From: an uncultured Bacteroidaceae bacterium
GTDB lineage: Bacteria; Bacteroidota; Bacteroidia; Bacteroidales; Bacteroidaceae
Length of the DNA: 64,000 nt
NCBI GenBank assembly: GCA_944320955.1
Contig: CALUJL010000021.1
Location: 1 to 64,000, forward strand
Reading direction: 5' to 3'
Shown one piece after another: positions 26,258 to 35,200 of the stretch. The translations under genes and the position numbers were made by a program. The notes below the pieces were generated by a model. The model saw nothing but the letters and a program-made list of their open reading frames with translations. It was not told the DNA's origin and made no database searches. Positions within the stretch are counted from its first letter, which is position 1. The number at the start of each line of letters is the position of its first letter.

Positions 26258-29200
26258 CTACTCGCAGCGGGCGGCGAACTCGGAGGGCGTGAGGTCGAAT
26301 TCCTTCTTGAAGCAGACGCTGAAATACTTGGCATCGGCAAACCCCACGCGCTCGGCCAGTTCGGCAATGCGGATGGAGGGCTGCTCGCGCAGGATGTGGC
26401 AGGCCACTTTCAGACGGGCATTGCGCACGAAGGAAGTGGGATTCATGCCCGTGAGCGACTTGAGCTTCTTGAAAAGCGTGGACTTGCTGGTGAGCATGTC
26501 GTCGGCAAACTGCTGGAGGTCGAAGCCGGCATTGCCCAGATTGCGCTGCACGCAGTCTGTGGCACGGCGCAGGAAGTCGGCATCGAGGCTCAGGTAGCGT
26601 GAGTCTTCCAACTGGAGGGTGTACTTCTGCCGGAAGTCCTGACGCGCCCGCTCGCGGGCGCGCAGCAGGTTGGCAATGCGGGTGCGCAGCAGGTCGATGC
26701 GGAAAGGCTTGGTCAGATAGGCGTCGGCGCCCAGCTCATAGGCCTGCAGGCGGTCTTCTTCGCGGTTCTTCGCCGTAAGCAGAATGACGGGGATATGACA
26801 AAACTTGATGTCGCTCTTCAACCGGCGGCACAACTCGTTTCCGTCCATGCCCGGCATCATGATGTCGGAAACGATGAGGTCCACCTCCTTGGCCTCCACC
26901 GTCCGGAGCGCTTCCTCGCCGTCGGTGGCCGTCAGGATGCGGTATTCCGGCTTCAACTGGCGCTCGACCAGAGTCAGCAAGTCCTCGTTGTCGTCCACCA
27001 GCAGCAGCGTATAGGCTGCCCCGGAAGAAGCCGTCGCGCCCGTTTCGCCCTCCTCTTCCGGGGCGGCAGGCTGCGGGCCGGCAGCCTCGCGCCGGACTTC
27101 CGCACCGGAGAGCGAGGGGGCTGCCTCGTCCGGCTCTGCGGAAGAGACAGAGAGATTCTCCCCTATTTCTTCCGGCGCATAGCCCGCCTTGCCTCCGGGG
27201 AAGACTATGCTGAAAAGCGTGCCGTCCGGTCCGCTCTCCACCGAGATGTGCCCGTGATGAAGCTCTACGAGTTCCTTCGTCAGGAAGAGGCCGATGCCCG
27301 TGCCGTGCGTCTTGAACCGCCGGTAGTCGCCCTCGTAGAAGGGTTTGAAGAGGTCGGCCTGCCGCTCGCGGGGAATGCCTTCGCCATTGTCGCGCACGTC
27401 GATGCGCACTTCCTCCGTAGCCGGGTCGTAGGAGACGGCAAGGCGTATCTCCTTCCCCCGGCGGTTGTACTTGACGGCGTTGGAGAGCAGGTTATAGAGC
27501 ATCTTGTCTATCTTGTCCGGGTCGAAGTAAACGCGGAAAGACGAAGGACTGCACTCCACATCGAGCCGGAGTTCCTTGCTCCGCACAAGCGGAAGGAAAC
27601 TCTCCACCTCGCGGCGGACGAAAGCGGGCAGGTCGTCGGGCGAAACGAGCAACTGCAAATTGCCGGTCTCGGCCTTCCGGAACTCCAGAATCTGCTGAAG
27701 CAGGCGCATCAGGCGGCCGATGTTGCTCTTCATGACCTCGTACTGGCCCATTCCCTTGGGCATATAGGACTTCAGTTCGTCCACCGTCAGGGAAATGATG
27801 GAGAGCGGTGTCATCAGGTCGTGGGTGATGTTGGTGAAGAACTGCAGCTTGTTGTGATTCAGCTCCTGGATTTTCTCCCGCTCCAGCTCGCCCAGGAGCA
27901 GGGAGTTGCGCAGTTCGGCTCGTTTCTTCAGGAAACGGTAGATCCACCAGCCCATTCCGGCCAGAGCGAGGGCGTAGAGCAGGAAAGCCCACCACGTGGC
28001 CCACCAGGGCGGGCGTATCACGACGGTTAGCAGGTGCGGATTTTCCTGCCAGGTGCCCATGAGGTCCATGGCGCGCAGGGAGAAACGGTAGGTCCCGCTG
28101 GGCAGATTGGTATAGGTGGCCGTGCGGTGCGCGGCATCGGCCTGCTTCCAGTCTTGCTCGTAACCTTCGAGGCGATAGGCGTAGCGGTTTTGCAGGGAAT
28201 TGGTGTAGGAAAGGTTGGCAAACTCGATGCTGAAGTTGTTTTGCCGGTGGGAAAGGACAATGCGGTCCGCATAGCCCGGCATTTTGGGCGATATCTTGCG
28301 CTGCTCGCCGACGGGCAGGTCGGCAAAGGGGATGCCCCTGATGCTCAGCCCGGTGATGCGCGTAGGGGTAGAAGCCGGGGGTGTGGCTATGAGGCCCGGG
28401 TCGAAATAGCTGAAACCGCCGTAGTAACCGAAGTAGAGAAGGCTGTCGTGGCGGCAGGAGGTACGCGCGATATAGAAGTTGCTCTGCAGGCCGTCGGAAG
28501 TGCTGAAGGTACGTATGGAGGCGCGCTTCATGTCGGCCGACAGGGCGAAGCGGATGATGCCGTCATTGGTGGAGAGCCAGAGGTTCCCGGCGTTGTCTTC
28601 CTCGATGGCGCAGATGCGGTCGGTCGGGATGCCGTAGCGCTCATTGGCCGAGAAGAACCGGTCGGCCGAAGAATCATAGAGGAAAAGCCCGTACTCCAGC
28701 GAGGCGGCCCAGAGGTTGCCCCGGCGGTCCTGATAGACGGAGTGTATGCTCTTCATGGGGAGTCCTCCGTTTTGGTCGTAATAGGGGCGTGCCTTCAGGG
28801 TGGAGGGGTTGCCCAGGTCGCCCTGCAGGCGGAGCGCCCCGTAGCCTGCTGTGCTGACCCAGAAGGTGCCGTCGCGGGCGGGCTCGATGTGGAACACTTC
28901 GACTCCATCCAAATCCAGGGGAGCCAGGAAACGGTTCAACGCCTCGCCCCTCCCGTCTGGATGGAGGACGGCAAGCCCGTCGGTCGTGCCGATGAGGAGA
29001 TTGCCCCGGCGGTCCTCGCCCAAGGCGTTCACCTGGCCGGAGGTAAGCCAGGGGGCATCGGGCCCGGGACACAGCTGCCGCGCGGGTTGCCCCTTGCGGT
29101 AGCAGAGGAGTCCCCCGCCCCACATGCCCATATAGATCGTACCGCTGCGGCTTTCCATGAAGACGCTCACCGAGGGGAGCGAGGAGAAAGCTGCAAACTC

Positions 29201-30430
29201 GGGCTTCGCACGCCAGGAGGTGACGGCCCCGCCGTGTGGATCATAGAACAAGAGGCTCTCGCGCGATACCCCGATCCAGACGGTACCCTGCCCGTCCACG
29301 TGGAGGCTGCGCACCCCGTTCAGCCCCGGCACGGAGGGGTCGGCGCTGAGGGAGACGTTGCGGATGGGTTGCAAGGCGGTATTCGTGTGGAGCACGCCCC
29401 CGCCCAGCGTGGCCACCCACATCTGGCCTCCCCGGCCGGAGATGACGGAGGTCACTTCGTTGCAGGGAATGCGGAAGTCGGGACTGTCCGCCCGGTAGGA
29501 GATGCCGGAGTCGCCACCGACGGGCATGATGAAAAGCCCTCCGCGCGTAGCCACCCACAAACAGCGGGTACGGGGATCTTCTGCCATACGGTAGATAATC
29601 TGGTCGGGGAGGCCTTCCGGAGCGCCGAAATGCTCCCAATGTTTCACCCCGCCGGCCTCGGGATTTCCCAACCGGTAGAGCCCCCCGCCCCAGGTACCGG
29701 CCCAGAGGCTGCCCCGGCTGTCCTCGCAGAAAGAAACTACGGCATAGTTCTGCCCGCCATGACGGAGGCGGTCGAAAAAACGGATGACGCCCTCGGAAGG
29801 GTCGTAGCAGTAAAGCCCAGCCCCCCACGTACCGATGTAGACCCTGCCCGAACGGGCTTCCCACAGGGCATGCACGGAGCTTCGGGGCAGGTCGCCCCAC
29901 CGCTCTACGGCAGAGAGACGGCGGAAACGGTCGTCGCCGGCGGCGCAGAAGAGGAGGGCGGCATCGGTGCCGATCCACATGTTGCCCCGGCGGTCGCAGA
30001 GCAGGGAGCGGATGATATTATAGCCCCTCTCGCCGCGGAAGATGATCTTACGGATGTGCCCTGTCGTGAGGTCCATGATGTTCAGGCCGTTTTCCGTACC
30101 GATCCAGAGACGGTTTTGCCGGTCTTCGGCCAGGGTGTATATGTAGTTCGACGTAAAACGGTCGGGGTGGGCCAGATTGTTGGCAAAGGTCTTCACCGAA
30201 TAGCCGTCGTAGCGGTAGAGACCGGCGCGCGTGCCGATCCAGATGTACCCCATGCTGTCCTGCAGCAGGGCCTGCACTTCATCGTTGGGCAGGCCGTCGC
30301 GGGAAGAAAAGGTCTGGAACGTATAGCGAAAAGTTGACTCCCCAAGAATTTCCGCCTTTCCCGAAAAGGGGGACAGGAGAAGCAGGACGGCGATGAGCAG
30401 CCAATGGCGATATGCTTTTTTCATATTCAT
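26258..30430 (-). CDS. Hybrid two-component system sensor-regulator (HTCS)
   Basis: A 1390-residue one-protein signalling system, counted from MNMKKAYRHW, which gives a signal peptide to about residue 26. Order: two beta-propellers of Reg_prop repeats in the periplasm, a Y_Y_Y domain (about 725-800), a membrane helix (about 812-831), HisKA with H870 in NITHDLMTPL, HATPase (NLLSNAVKYN, DNGEGIP, HGTGIGLFL), an acidic linker, a receiver with phospho-acceptor D1189 in LIVSDIMMPG, and an AraC-type DNA-binding end. HTCS proteins normally sense a glycan fragment and switch on a polysaccharide locus. No SusC/SusD genes are adjacent, so this one looks orphan. The kinase box reads His-Asp where His-Glu is usual. 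Confidence 0.95.
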   Translation of the reverse strand: MNMKKAYRHWLLIAVLLLLSPFSGKAEILGESTFRYTFQTFSSRDGLPNDEVQALLQDSMGYIWIGTRAGLYRYDGYSVKTFANNLAHPDRFTSNYIYTLAEDRQNRLWIGTENGLNIMDLTTGHIRKIIFRGERGYNIIRSLLCDRRGNMWIGTDAALLFCAAGDDRFRRLSAVERWGDLPRSSVHALWEARSGRVYIGTWGAGLYCYDPSEGVIRFFDRLRHGGQNYAVVSFCEDSRGSLWAGTWGGGLYRLGNPEAGGVKHWEHFGAPEGLPDQIIYRMAEDPRTRCLWVATRGGLFIMPVGGDSGISYRADSPDFRIPCNEVTSVISGRGGQMWVATLGGGVLHTNTALQPIRNVSLSADPSVPGLNGVRSLHVDGQGTVWIGVSRESLLFYDPHGGAVTSWRAKPEFAAFSSLPSVSVFMESRSGTIYMGMWGGGLLCYRKGQPARQLCPGPDAPWLTSGQVNALGEDRRGNLLIGTTDGLAVLHPDGRGEALNRFLAPLDLDGVEVFHIEPARDGTFWVSTAGYGALRLQGDLGNPSTLKARPYYDQNGGLPMKSIHSVYQDRRGNLWAASLEYGLFLYDSSADRFFSANERYGIPTDRICAIEEDNAGNLWLSTNDGIIRFALSADMKRASIRTFSTSDGLQSNFYIARTSCRHDSLLYFGYYGGFSYFDPGLIATPPASTPTRITGLSIRGIPFADLPVGEQRKISPKMPGYADRIVLSHRQNNFSIEFANLSYTNSLQNRYAYRLEGYEQDWKQADAAHRTATYTNLPSGTYRFSLRAMDLMGTWQENPHLLTVVIRPPWWATWWAFLLYALALAGMGWWIYRFLKKRAELRNSLLLGELEREKIQELNHNKLQFFTNITHDLMTPLSIISLTVDELKSYMPKGMGQYEVMKSNIGRLMRLLQQILEFRKAETGNLQLLVSPDDLPAFVRREVESFLPLVRSKELRLDVECSPSSFRVYFDPDKIDKMLYNLLSNAVKYNRRGKEIRLAVSYDPATEEVRIDVRDNGEGIPRERQADLFKPFYEGDYRRFKTHGTGIGLFLTKELVELHHGHISVESGPDGTLFSIVFPGGKAGYAPEEIGENLSVSSAEPDEAAPSLSGAEVRREAAGPQPAAPEEEGETGATASSGAAYTLLLVDDNEDLLTLVERQLKPEYRILTATDGEEALRTVEAKEVDLIVSDIMMPGMDGNELCRRLKSDIKFCHIPVILLTAKNREEDRLQAYELGADAYLTKPFRIDLLRTRIANLLRARERARQDFRQKYTLQLEDSRYLSLDADFLRRATDCVQRNLGNAGFDLQQFADDMLTSKSTLFKKLKSLTGMNPTSFVRNARLKVACHILREQPSIRIAELAERVGFADAKYFSVCFKKEFDLTPSEFAARCE

Positions 30431-30480
30431 TTTTTTGTCCGGACGTGCCCGGAAATCAGGAAACGGCACATTCGGAGTCA

Positions 30481-30488
30481 CAAATATA
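30481..30488 (-). promoter_or_regulatory. -7 box of the HTCS promoter
   Basis: Minus-strand TATATTTG lies 51 bases before the HTCS start. Its -33 region falls inside the 22-bp register array at 30501-30566. Confidence 0.5.
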
Positions 30489-30500
30489 AGACATCTCCGG

Positions 30501-30566
30501 CAAAAAGTGCTGCAACTTCCGACAAAAAGTGCAGCCGCTTTTCGGGAAAAGCACTGCCGCTTTCCG
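30501..30566. repeat. 22-bp register array D, three units
   Basis: Blocks at 30501, 30523 and 30545 read in the form A4-5 GTGCTGC...CTTCCG, A4-5 GTGCAGCCGCTTTTCG and GGAAAAGCACTGCCGCTTTCCG. They lie upstream of the HTCS gene in a divergent gap, covering where its -33 element should be. Confidence 0.8.
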
Positions 30567-30701
30567 GGAGAACGGGAACAGAGGTTTGATTATCCGCACC
30601 GGGGAGTTTGATTATCCGTAATAGTAAAGTCCGACAGGGATTTACGGATATGTTGGCCGCCTTTTACGCGATAGTGCCCCCCCGGAACGGGAAACAGGGA
30701 G

Positions 30702-30860
30702 TATCTTTGCGGCGTGAATCAGAAAGCGACAAGCAACGTTTCATCAAGAGAATCGCATATTTTTCACAAGTGGCAATTCCAGATGATAACTTCGGAATAT
30801 CTACTTTGATGCGAATCAAGGCATTTATGGTAAAGACGGTTGTCCGTCTTTAAGGTTGTT
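30702..30860 (+). ncRNA. Candidate small RNA or leader with 14-codon peptide
   Basis: A TATCTTTG box at 30702-30709 starts a roughly 150-base segment that is more AT-rich than its surroundings. It ends in a perfect 9-bp hairpin TAAAGACGG/CCGTCTTTA (30831-30839 with 30844-30852). A 14-codon frame, MRIKAFMVKTVVRL (30809-30853), runs through the hairpin and stops in its 3' arm, an attenuator-like arrangement. No U tract follows. This is a structural inference; I do not recognise the RNA. Confidence 0.35.
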
Positions 30861-31057
30861 ATCAGGTTATAGTTTAGTTAGTTAGGTTTGCGGGGCTATG
30901 CCGGGGAGGTATGGCTCCGTTTTCTTTGCCCCGGATGCACGGGCGGGATGCCGACGGGCATCCGCCCCACAGCCGCCCGGCGTGCAAACGAAACCCAAAA
31001 GAACATAAAAAGCAAACGGAAAAAAGCGCAAACTGCCGGCAAACAAAAGAGAAGCTC
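30861..31057 (+). other. Untranslated region before the SIMPL gene
   Basis: About 200 bases with no gene. It contains TAG/TTAG repeats (30875-30890) and a GC hairpin at 30941-30967 (GGGCGG-GATGCC pairing with GGCATC-CGCCC). It may be a leader if transcription starts at 30702. Confidence 0.4.
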
Positions 31058-31065
31058 TATATTTG
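31058..31065 (+). promoter_or_regulatory. -7 box of the SIMPL gene
   Basis: TATATTTG matches TAnnTTTG, 48 bases before the start codon; no TTG at the proper distance. Confidence 0.45.
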
Positions 31066-31113
31066 GAGCGAAAGTTCTCTCTATCTTTTCATTTTTCTAA
31101 AAACACAATCCGT

Positions 31114-31815
31114 ATGAAAAACTGGATGAAAGAAGCGGCCATACTGACGGCAGGTCTGGTCATCATGGGCTTCTTATTGCGCAGTGCCGTAGTCAATCTG
31201 AAGGAGCGCGACCGGGTGGTCTCCGTGCGCGGCCTGGCCGAGAAGGAAGTGGCAGCCAACAAGGTGACGTGGCCGCTCGTCCTGAAAGACCTGGGCAACG
31301 ACCTGCCGGAACTCTACCGGCGCATCAGCTCGAAGAACAAGGCTGTGATAGAATTCCTGAAGAAGAACGGGCTGAAAGACGAGGAAATCTCGGAAGGCGC
31401 GCCGGAAATCATCGACATGGCCGCAGAGCGCTACAGCAGCAACCAGTCGCCCTATCGCTACAACGTGACGTCGGTCATCACCGTGACCTCCTCGCAAGTC
31501 GACAAAATACGCAAGCTCATCAGCGAACAAGGCTCGCTGCTGCAGCAGGGAATAGCCCTGACGGGAGGCGACTACCGCTACAACGTGACCTACGAATACA
31601 CGGACCTCAACAAAATCAAGCCCCAGATGATAGAAGAAGCCACGCGCAACGCCCGCGAGGCGGCCCAGAAATTCGCCACGGACTCCGACAGCAAACTGGG
31701 AAAAATCAAGTCGGCACGGCAGGGGCAGTTTGAGATAACGGACCGCGACGCCAACACTCCCTACATAAAGAAGGTACGCGTCGTCACCGGACTGGACTAC
31801 TATCTGGAAGACTGA
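31114..31815 (+). CDS. SIMPL-domain (DUF541) protein
   Basis: A 233-residue protein with an N-terminal signal-anchor (about residues 8-26, ILTAGLVIMGFLL) and a SIMPL domain, seen in VVSVRGLAEKEVAANKV, repeated SSQVDKIRKLI-type helices and the ending KKVRVVTGLDYYLED. The start at MKNWMKEA gives the anchor directly. SIMPL proteins sit at the envelope and are linked to outer-membrane or oxidative stress, but their biochemical role is unclear. It is a single-gene unit with its own promoter and terminator, divergent from the HTCS gene. Confidence 0.9.
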   Translation: MKNWMKEAAILTAGLVIMGFLLRSAVVNLKERDRVVSVRGLAEKEVAANKVTWPLVLKDLGNDLPELYRRISSKNKAVIEFLKKNGLKDEEISEGAPEIIDMAAERYSSNQSPYRYNVTSVITVTSSQVDKIRKLISEQGSLLQQGIALTGGDYRYNVTYEYTDLNKIKPQMIEEATRNAREAAQKFATDSDSKLGKIKSARQGQFEITDRDANTPYIKKVRVVTGLDYYLED

Positions 31816-31850
31816 CCGCAGGAAAGGCCGCAATATAGCCTGACAAAAAG

Positions 31851-31896
31851 GAATCCGCCGCCCGGGCCTGTAAGCCCAAGCGGCGGATTCTTTTCT
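31851..31896. terminator. Bidirectional terminator between SIMPL gene and carB
   Basis: A perfect 11-bp stem GAATCCGCCGC (31851-31861) pairs with 31880-31890. TTTTCTT follows on the plus strand and CTTTTTGT on the minus strand, so it can end both the SIMPL and the glmS-purF-carAB messages. Confidence 0.85.
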
Positions 31897-31943
31897 TGAT
31901 TCGGCCCCCGCGCTCCGGAGGGAGCGGCAGGGAAGCCCGGATG

Positions 31944-34900
31944 TTAATACTCCTCCCAACTCTTGATGGGGAGCTGCTCGACGTCGATCGTGCAGAACGC
32001 TTTGATGAAAGCGCTGGCCAGACGCGAGTTGGTAAGCAGCGGGATATTCAGGTCGATGGCCGCACGGCGTATCTTGTAGCCGTTGCTCAACTCGCCCACG
32101 GTGAGGTTCTTCGGGATATTGACCACCATGTCGATCTCGTGCGCATGGAGCATGTCGAGCGCCTGCGGCTGTTTTTCCTCGCTCGGCCAGTAGACCAGTT
32201 CGCAGGGGATGCCGTTCTCCTGCAGATTCTTGTAGGTTCCGCCGGTGGCATACAGCGTATATCCGTGGTCGGCCAGCAGTTTGGCGGCAGAGAGCATGTC
32301 GGCTTTCTGCTTGGTGTCGCCGGTCGAGAGCAGAATGTTCTTCTTCGGGATATTCAGCCCTACGGAAAGCATGGCTTTGAGGATGGCGCTGGAGGTATCG
32401 GCATCGATGCAGCCTACCTCGCCCGTAGAGGACATGTCCACGCCCAGCACCGGGTCGGCCTTCTGGAGGCGGTTGAATGAGAACTGGGAGGCCTTGATCC
32501 CGACGTAATCGAGGTCGAAAAGATTCTTCTCGGGACGGCTCACGGGGAGTCCCAGCATGACTTTCGTGGCCAACTCGATGAGGTTTATCTTCAGCACCTT
32601 GCTCACAAAGGGGAAACTGCGCGAGGCACGCAGGTTGCACTCGATGACCTTGATGTCGTTTTCGCGGGCCAGGTACTGGATATTGAAGGGGCCGGAAATC
32701 TTCAGTTCCCGCGCAATCTCGCGGCTGATGCGCTTGATGCGGCGCACGGTCTCTACGTAGAGCTTCTGCGGCGGGAACTGAATGGTGGCATCGCCCGAGT
32801 GGACTCCGGCAAATTCGATATGCTCGCTGATGGCGTAGGCTATGATTTCCCCGTTCTTGGCCACGGCGTCCATCTCCACTTCCTTGGCGTGCTGGATGAA
32901 CTGGCTTACCACTACGGGGTGTTTCTTCGACACATTGGCCGCCAACTTCAGGAAGCGTTCCAGTTCGTCCTGGTTGGAGCAGACATTCATGGCAGCACCG
33001 GAGAGCACATACGAAGGCCGAACCAGTACGGGGAAGCCGACTTCGGCGATAAACTCGTTGATGTCGTCCATATTGGTCAGCTCCCTCCAGCGCGGCTGGT
33101 CTACGTGGATGCGGTCCAGCATGGCCGAGAATTTCTCGCGGTCCTCGGCATTGTCGATGCTCTTGGCTGAGGTTCCCAGGATATTCACGTTCTGCTCGTC
33201 CAGGCGCATGGCCAGATTGTTCGGAATCTGCCCGCCGGTGGAGAGAATCACGCCGTGCGGATTCTCCAACTCCAGGATGTCCATGACGCGCTCGAAGGTC
33301 AATTCGTCGAAATACAGGCGGTCGCACATGTCGTAGTCCGTAGAGACTGTCTCCGGATTGTAGTTGATCATCACACTGCGCCAGCCCTCTTTGCGAATCG
33401 TATTCAGGGCTTGCACGCCGCACCAGTCGAATTCTACCGAACTGCCTATGCGGTAAGCGCCCGAGCCGAGCACTACGATCGAACGGTGGTCGCCCAAGTA
33501 GTGGACATCGTGGGTCGTTCCGCCATAAGTGAGGTAGAGATAGTTGGTCTGTGCCGGGTATTCTGCCGCCAGCGTATCGATTTGTTTCACCACGGGCACT
33601 ATCCCGAGCGTCTTGCGCCAGTCGCGGACCTTCAGGATGTTCTGCTCGATGTGTTCCGTATCATCGTGCCAGATCGCACGGGCTATCTGGAAATCCGAGA
33701 AGCCCTGTATCTTGGCCTTGCGCAGCAAGGTGGGCGGCACGGTCTCCAGGCAGGAATAGCTCTCCAGCTCTCCCGAGGTGCGGTAAATGTTGTTCAGCTT
33801 CTGCAGGAACCACTTGTCGATTTTCGTCAACTCGTGTATCTTGTCGATGCTATAGCCGTTGTTCAGCGCCTTGGCTATGACGAAAATCCGCTTATCCGTA
33901 GGCGCTTTCAGCGCTGTGTCTATATCGGGGATGTTCAAGTCTTTGTTTTCTACGAAACCGTGCATCCCCTGCCCGATCATGCGAAGGCCTTTCTGGATTA
34001 CCTCTTCAAAGGTCCGCCCGATGGCCATCACCTCTCCTACGGACTTCATGCTGGAGCCCAGTTCGTGGTCTACGCCGTGGAATTTTCCCAAGTCCCAACG
34101 CGGAATCTTGCAGACCACGTAGTCCAGCGCCGGCTCGAAGAATGCGCTCGTGGTCTTCGTCACGGAATTTTTCAGCTCGAAGAGTCCGTAGCCAAGGCCT
34201 AACTTCGCCGCCACGAAGGCCAGCGGATAGCCCGTAGCTTTGGAGGCCAAAGCGGAAGAGCGGCTCAGGCGGGCATTGACTTCTATCACCCGGTAGTCCT
34301 CGCTCTGCGGATCGAAGGCGTACTGCACGTTGCACTCGCCCACAATCCCGATGTGGCGGATGATTTTTATGGAAAGCGCGCGCAGCTTGTGATACTCGCT
34401 GTTCGTCAAAGTCTGCGAGGGAGCGATTACGATGCTCTCGCCGGTATGGATGCCGAGCGGGTCGAAATTCTCCATGTTGCAGACCGTGATGCAGTTATCA
34501 TAGGAGTCGCGCACTACTTCGTACTCTATTTCTTTCCAGCCCTTCAGGCTCTTTTCCACCAGCACCTGCGGGGAGAAGGAGAAAGCCTTTTCGGCCAGAC
34601 GGGTGAGTTCTTCCTCATTGTCGCAAAAACCGGAGCCGAGGCCGCCCAGGGCGTAGGCCGCACGGATAATCACCGGGTAGCCTAACTCGGCCGCGGCACG
34701 GCGGGCGGCGTCGATGTCCTCAACGGCTTCGCTCTTGATGGTCTTCACATCGATTTCGTCCAGCTTCTTCACGAAAAGTTCGCGGTCTTCCGTGTCGATA
34801 ATCGCCTGCACCGGGGTTCCCAAGACTTGCACTCCGTACTTTTCCAGAATGCCGCTTTTATACAGAGCCACGCCGCAGTTCAGGGCCGTCTGCCCGCCAA

Positions 34901-35162
34901 AGGCCAACAGGATGCCCTGAGGACGCTCTTTCTCGATGACTTTCTCCACGAAGAAGGGCGTCACCGGCAGGAAGTATATATGGTCTGCCACGCCTTCCGA
35001 GGTCTGGACCGTGGCAATGTTGGGATTTATAAGTACCGTCTCGATGCCTTCTTCTTTCAAGGCCTTCAACGCCTGAGAACCCGAGTAGTCAAATTCTCCG
35101 GCCTCGCCTATCTTCAGCGCACCGGAACCTAAGATCAGGGCTTTTTTTATCTCTTCTTTCAT
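31944..35162 (-). CDS. carB: Carbamoyl phosphate synthase, large subunit
   Basis: A 1072-residue synthetase subunit with two ATP-grasp halves, each with the family start signature (ALILGSGALKIGEAGEFDYSG at residue 9; SIVVLGSGAYRIGSSVEFD near 555), and a C-terminal MGS-like allosteric domain. With CarA it makes carbamoyl phosphate from glutamine, bicarbonate and two ATP for arginine and pyrimidine synthesis. Length is normal. It is the last gene of the minus-strand run glmS, purF-type, carA, carB; 38 bases separate it from carA. Nothing is degraded. Confidence 0.97.
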   Translation of the reverse strand: MKEEIKKALILGSGALKIGEAGEFDYSGSQALKALKEEGIETVLINPNIATVQTSEGVADHIYFLPVTPFFVEKVIEKERPQGILLAFGGQTALNCGVALYKSGILEKYGVQVLGTPVQAIIDTEDRELFVKKLDEIDVKTIKSEAVEDIDAARRAAAELGYPVIIRAAYALGGLGSGFCDNEEELTRLAEKAFSFSPQVLVEKSLKGWKEIEYEVVRDSYDNCITVCNMENFDPLGIHTGESIVIAPSQTLTNSEYHKLRALSIKIIRHIGIVGECNVQYAFDPQSEDYRVIEVNARLSRSSALASKATGYPLAFVAAKLGLGYGLFELKNSVTKTTSAFFEPALDYVVCKIPRWDLGKFHGVDHELGSSMKSVGEVMAIGRTFEEVIQKGLRMIGQGMHGFVENKDLNIPDIDTALKAPTDKRIFVIAKALNNGYSIDKIHELTKIDKWFLQKLNNIYRTSGELESYSCLETVPPTLLRKAKIQGFSDFQIARAIWHDDTEHIEQNILKVRDWRKTLGIVPVVKQIDTLAAEYPAQTNYLYLTYGGTTHDVHYLGDHRSIVVLGSGAYRIGSSVEFDWCGVQALNTIRKEGWRSVMINYNPETVSTDYDMCDRLYFDELTFERVMDILELENPHGVILSTGGQIPNNLAMRLDEQNVNILGTSAKSIDNAEDREKFSAMLDRIHVDQPRWRELTNMDDINEFIAEVGFPVLVRPSYVLSGAAMNVCSNQDELERFLKLAANVSKKHPVVVSQFIQHAKEVEMDAVAKNGEIIAYAISEHIEFAGVHSGDATIQFPPQKLYVETVRRIKRISREIARELKISGPFNIQYLARENDIKVIECNLRASRSFPFVSKVLKINLIELATKVMLGLPVSRPEKNLFDLDYVGIKASQFSFNRLQKADPVLGVDMSSTGEVGCIDADTSSAILKAMLSVGLNIPKKNILLSTGDTKQKADMLSAAKLLADHGYTLYATGGTYKNLQENGIPCELVYWPSEEKQPQALDMLHAHEIDMVVNIPKNLTVGELSNGYKIRRAAIDLNIPLLTNSRLASAFIKAFCTIDVEQLPIKSWEEY

Positions 35163-35200
35163 ATCTGGAACTTTTGTTTTTTACCTGTTTGTAGAGCGGA

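Noticed and set aside
26237-26602. A 121-codon plus-strand frame over the end of the HTCS gene
   Set aside because: It is opposite to the well-conserved AraC-type domain of the HTCS protein and has no features of its own.
28034-30337. A 767-codon frame opposite the HTCS propeller region
   Set aside because: It mirrors the repeated propeller coding sequence; no domain, promoter or neighbour supports it.
30608-30853. An 81-codon open frame between the HTCS and SIMPL genes
   Set aside because: A promoter box lies inside it at 30702, and its composition looks random until the last 14 codons; only the short peptide within a candidate RNA is kept as a possibility.
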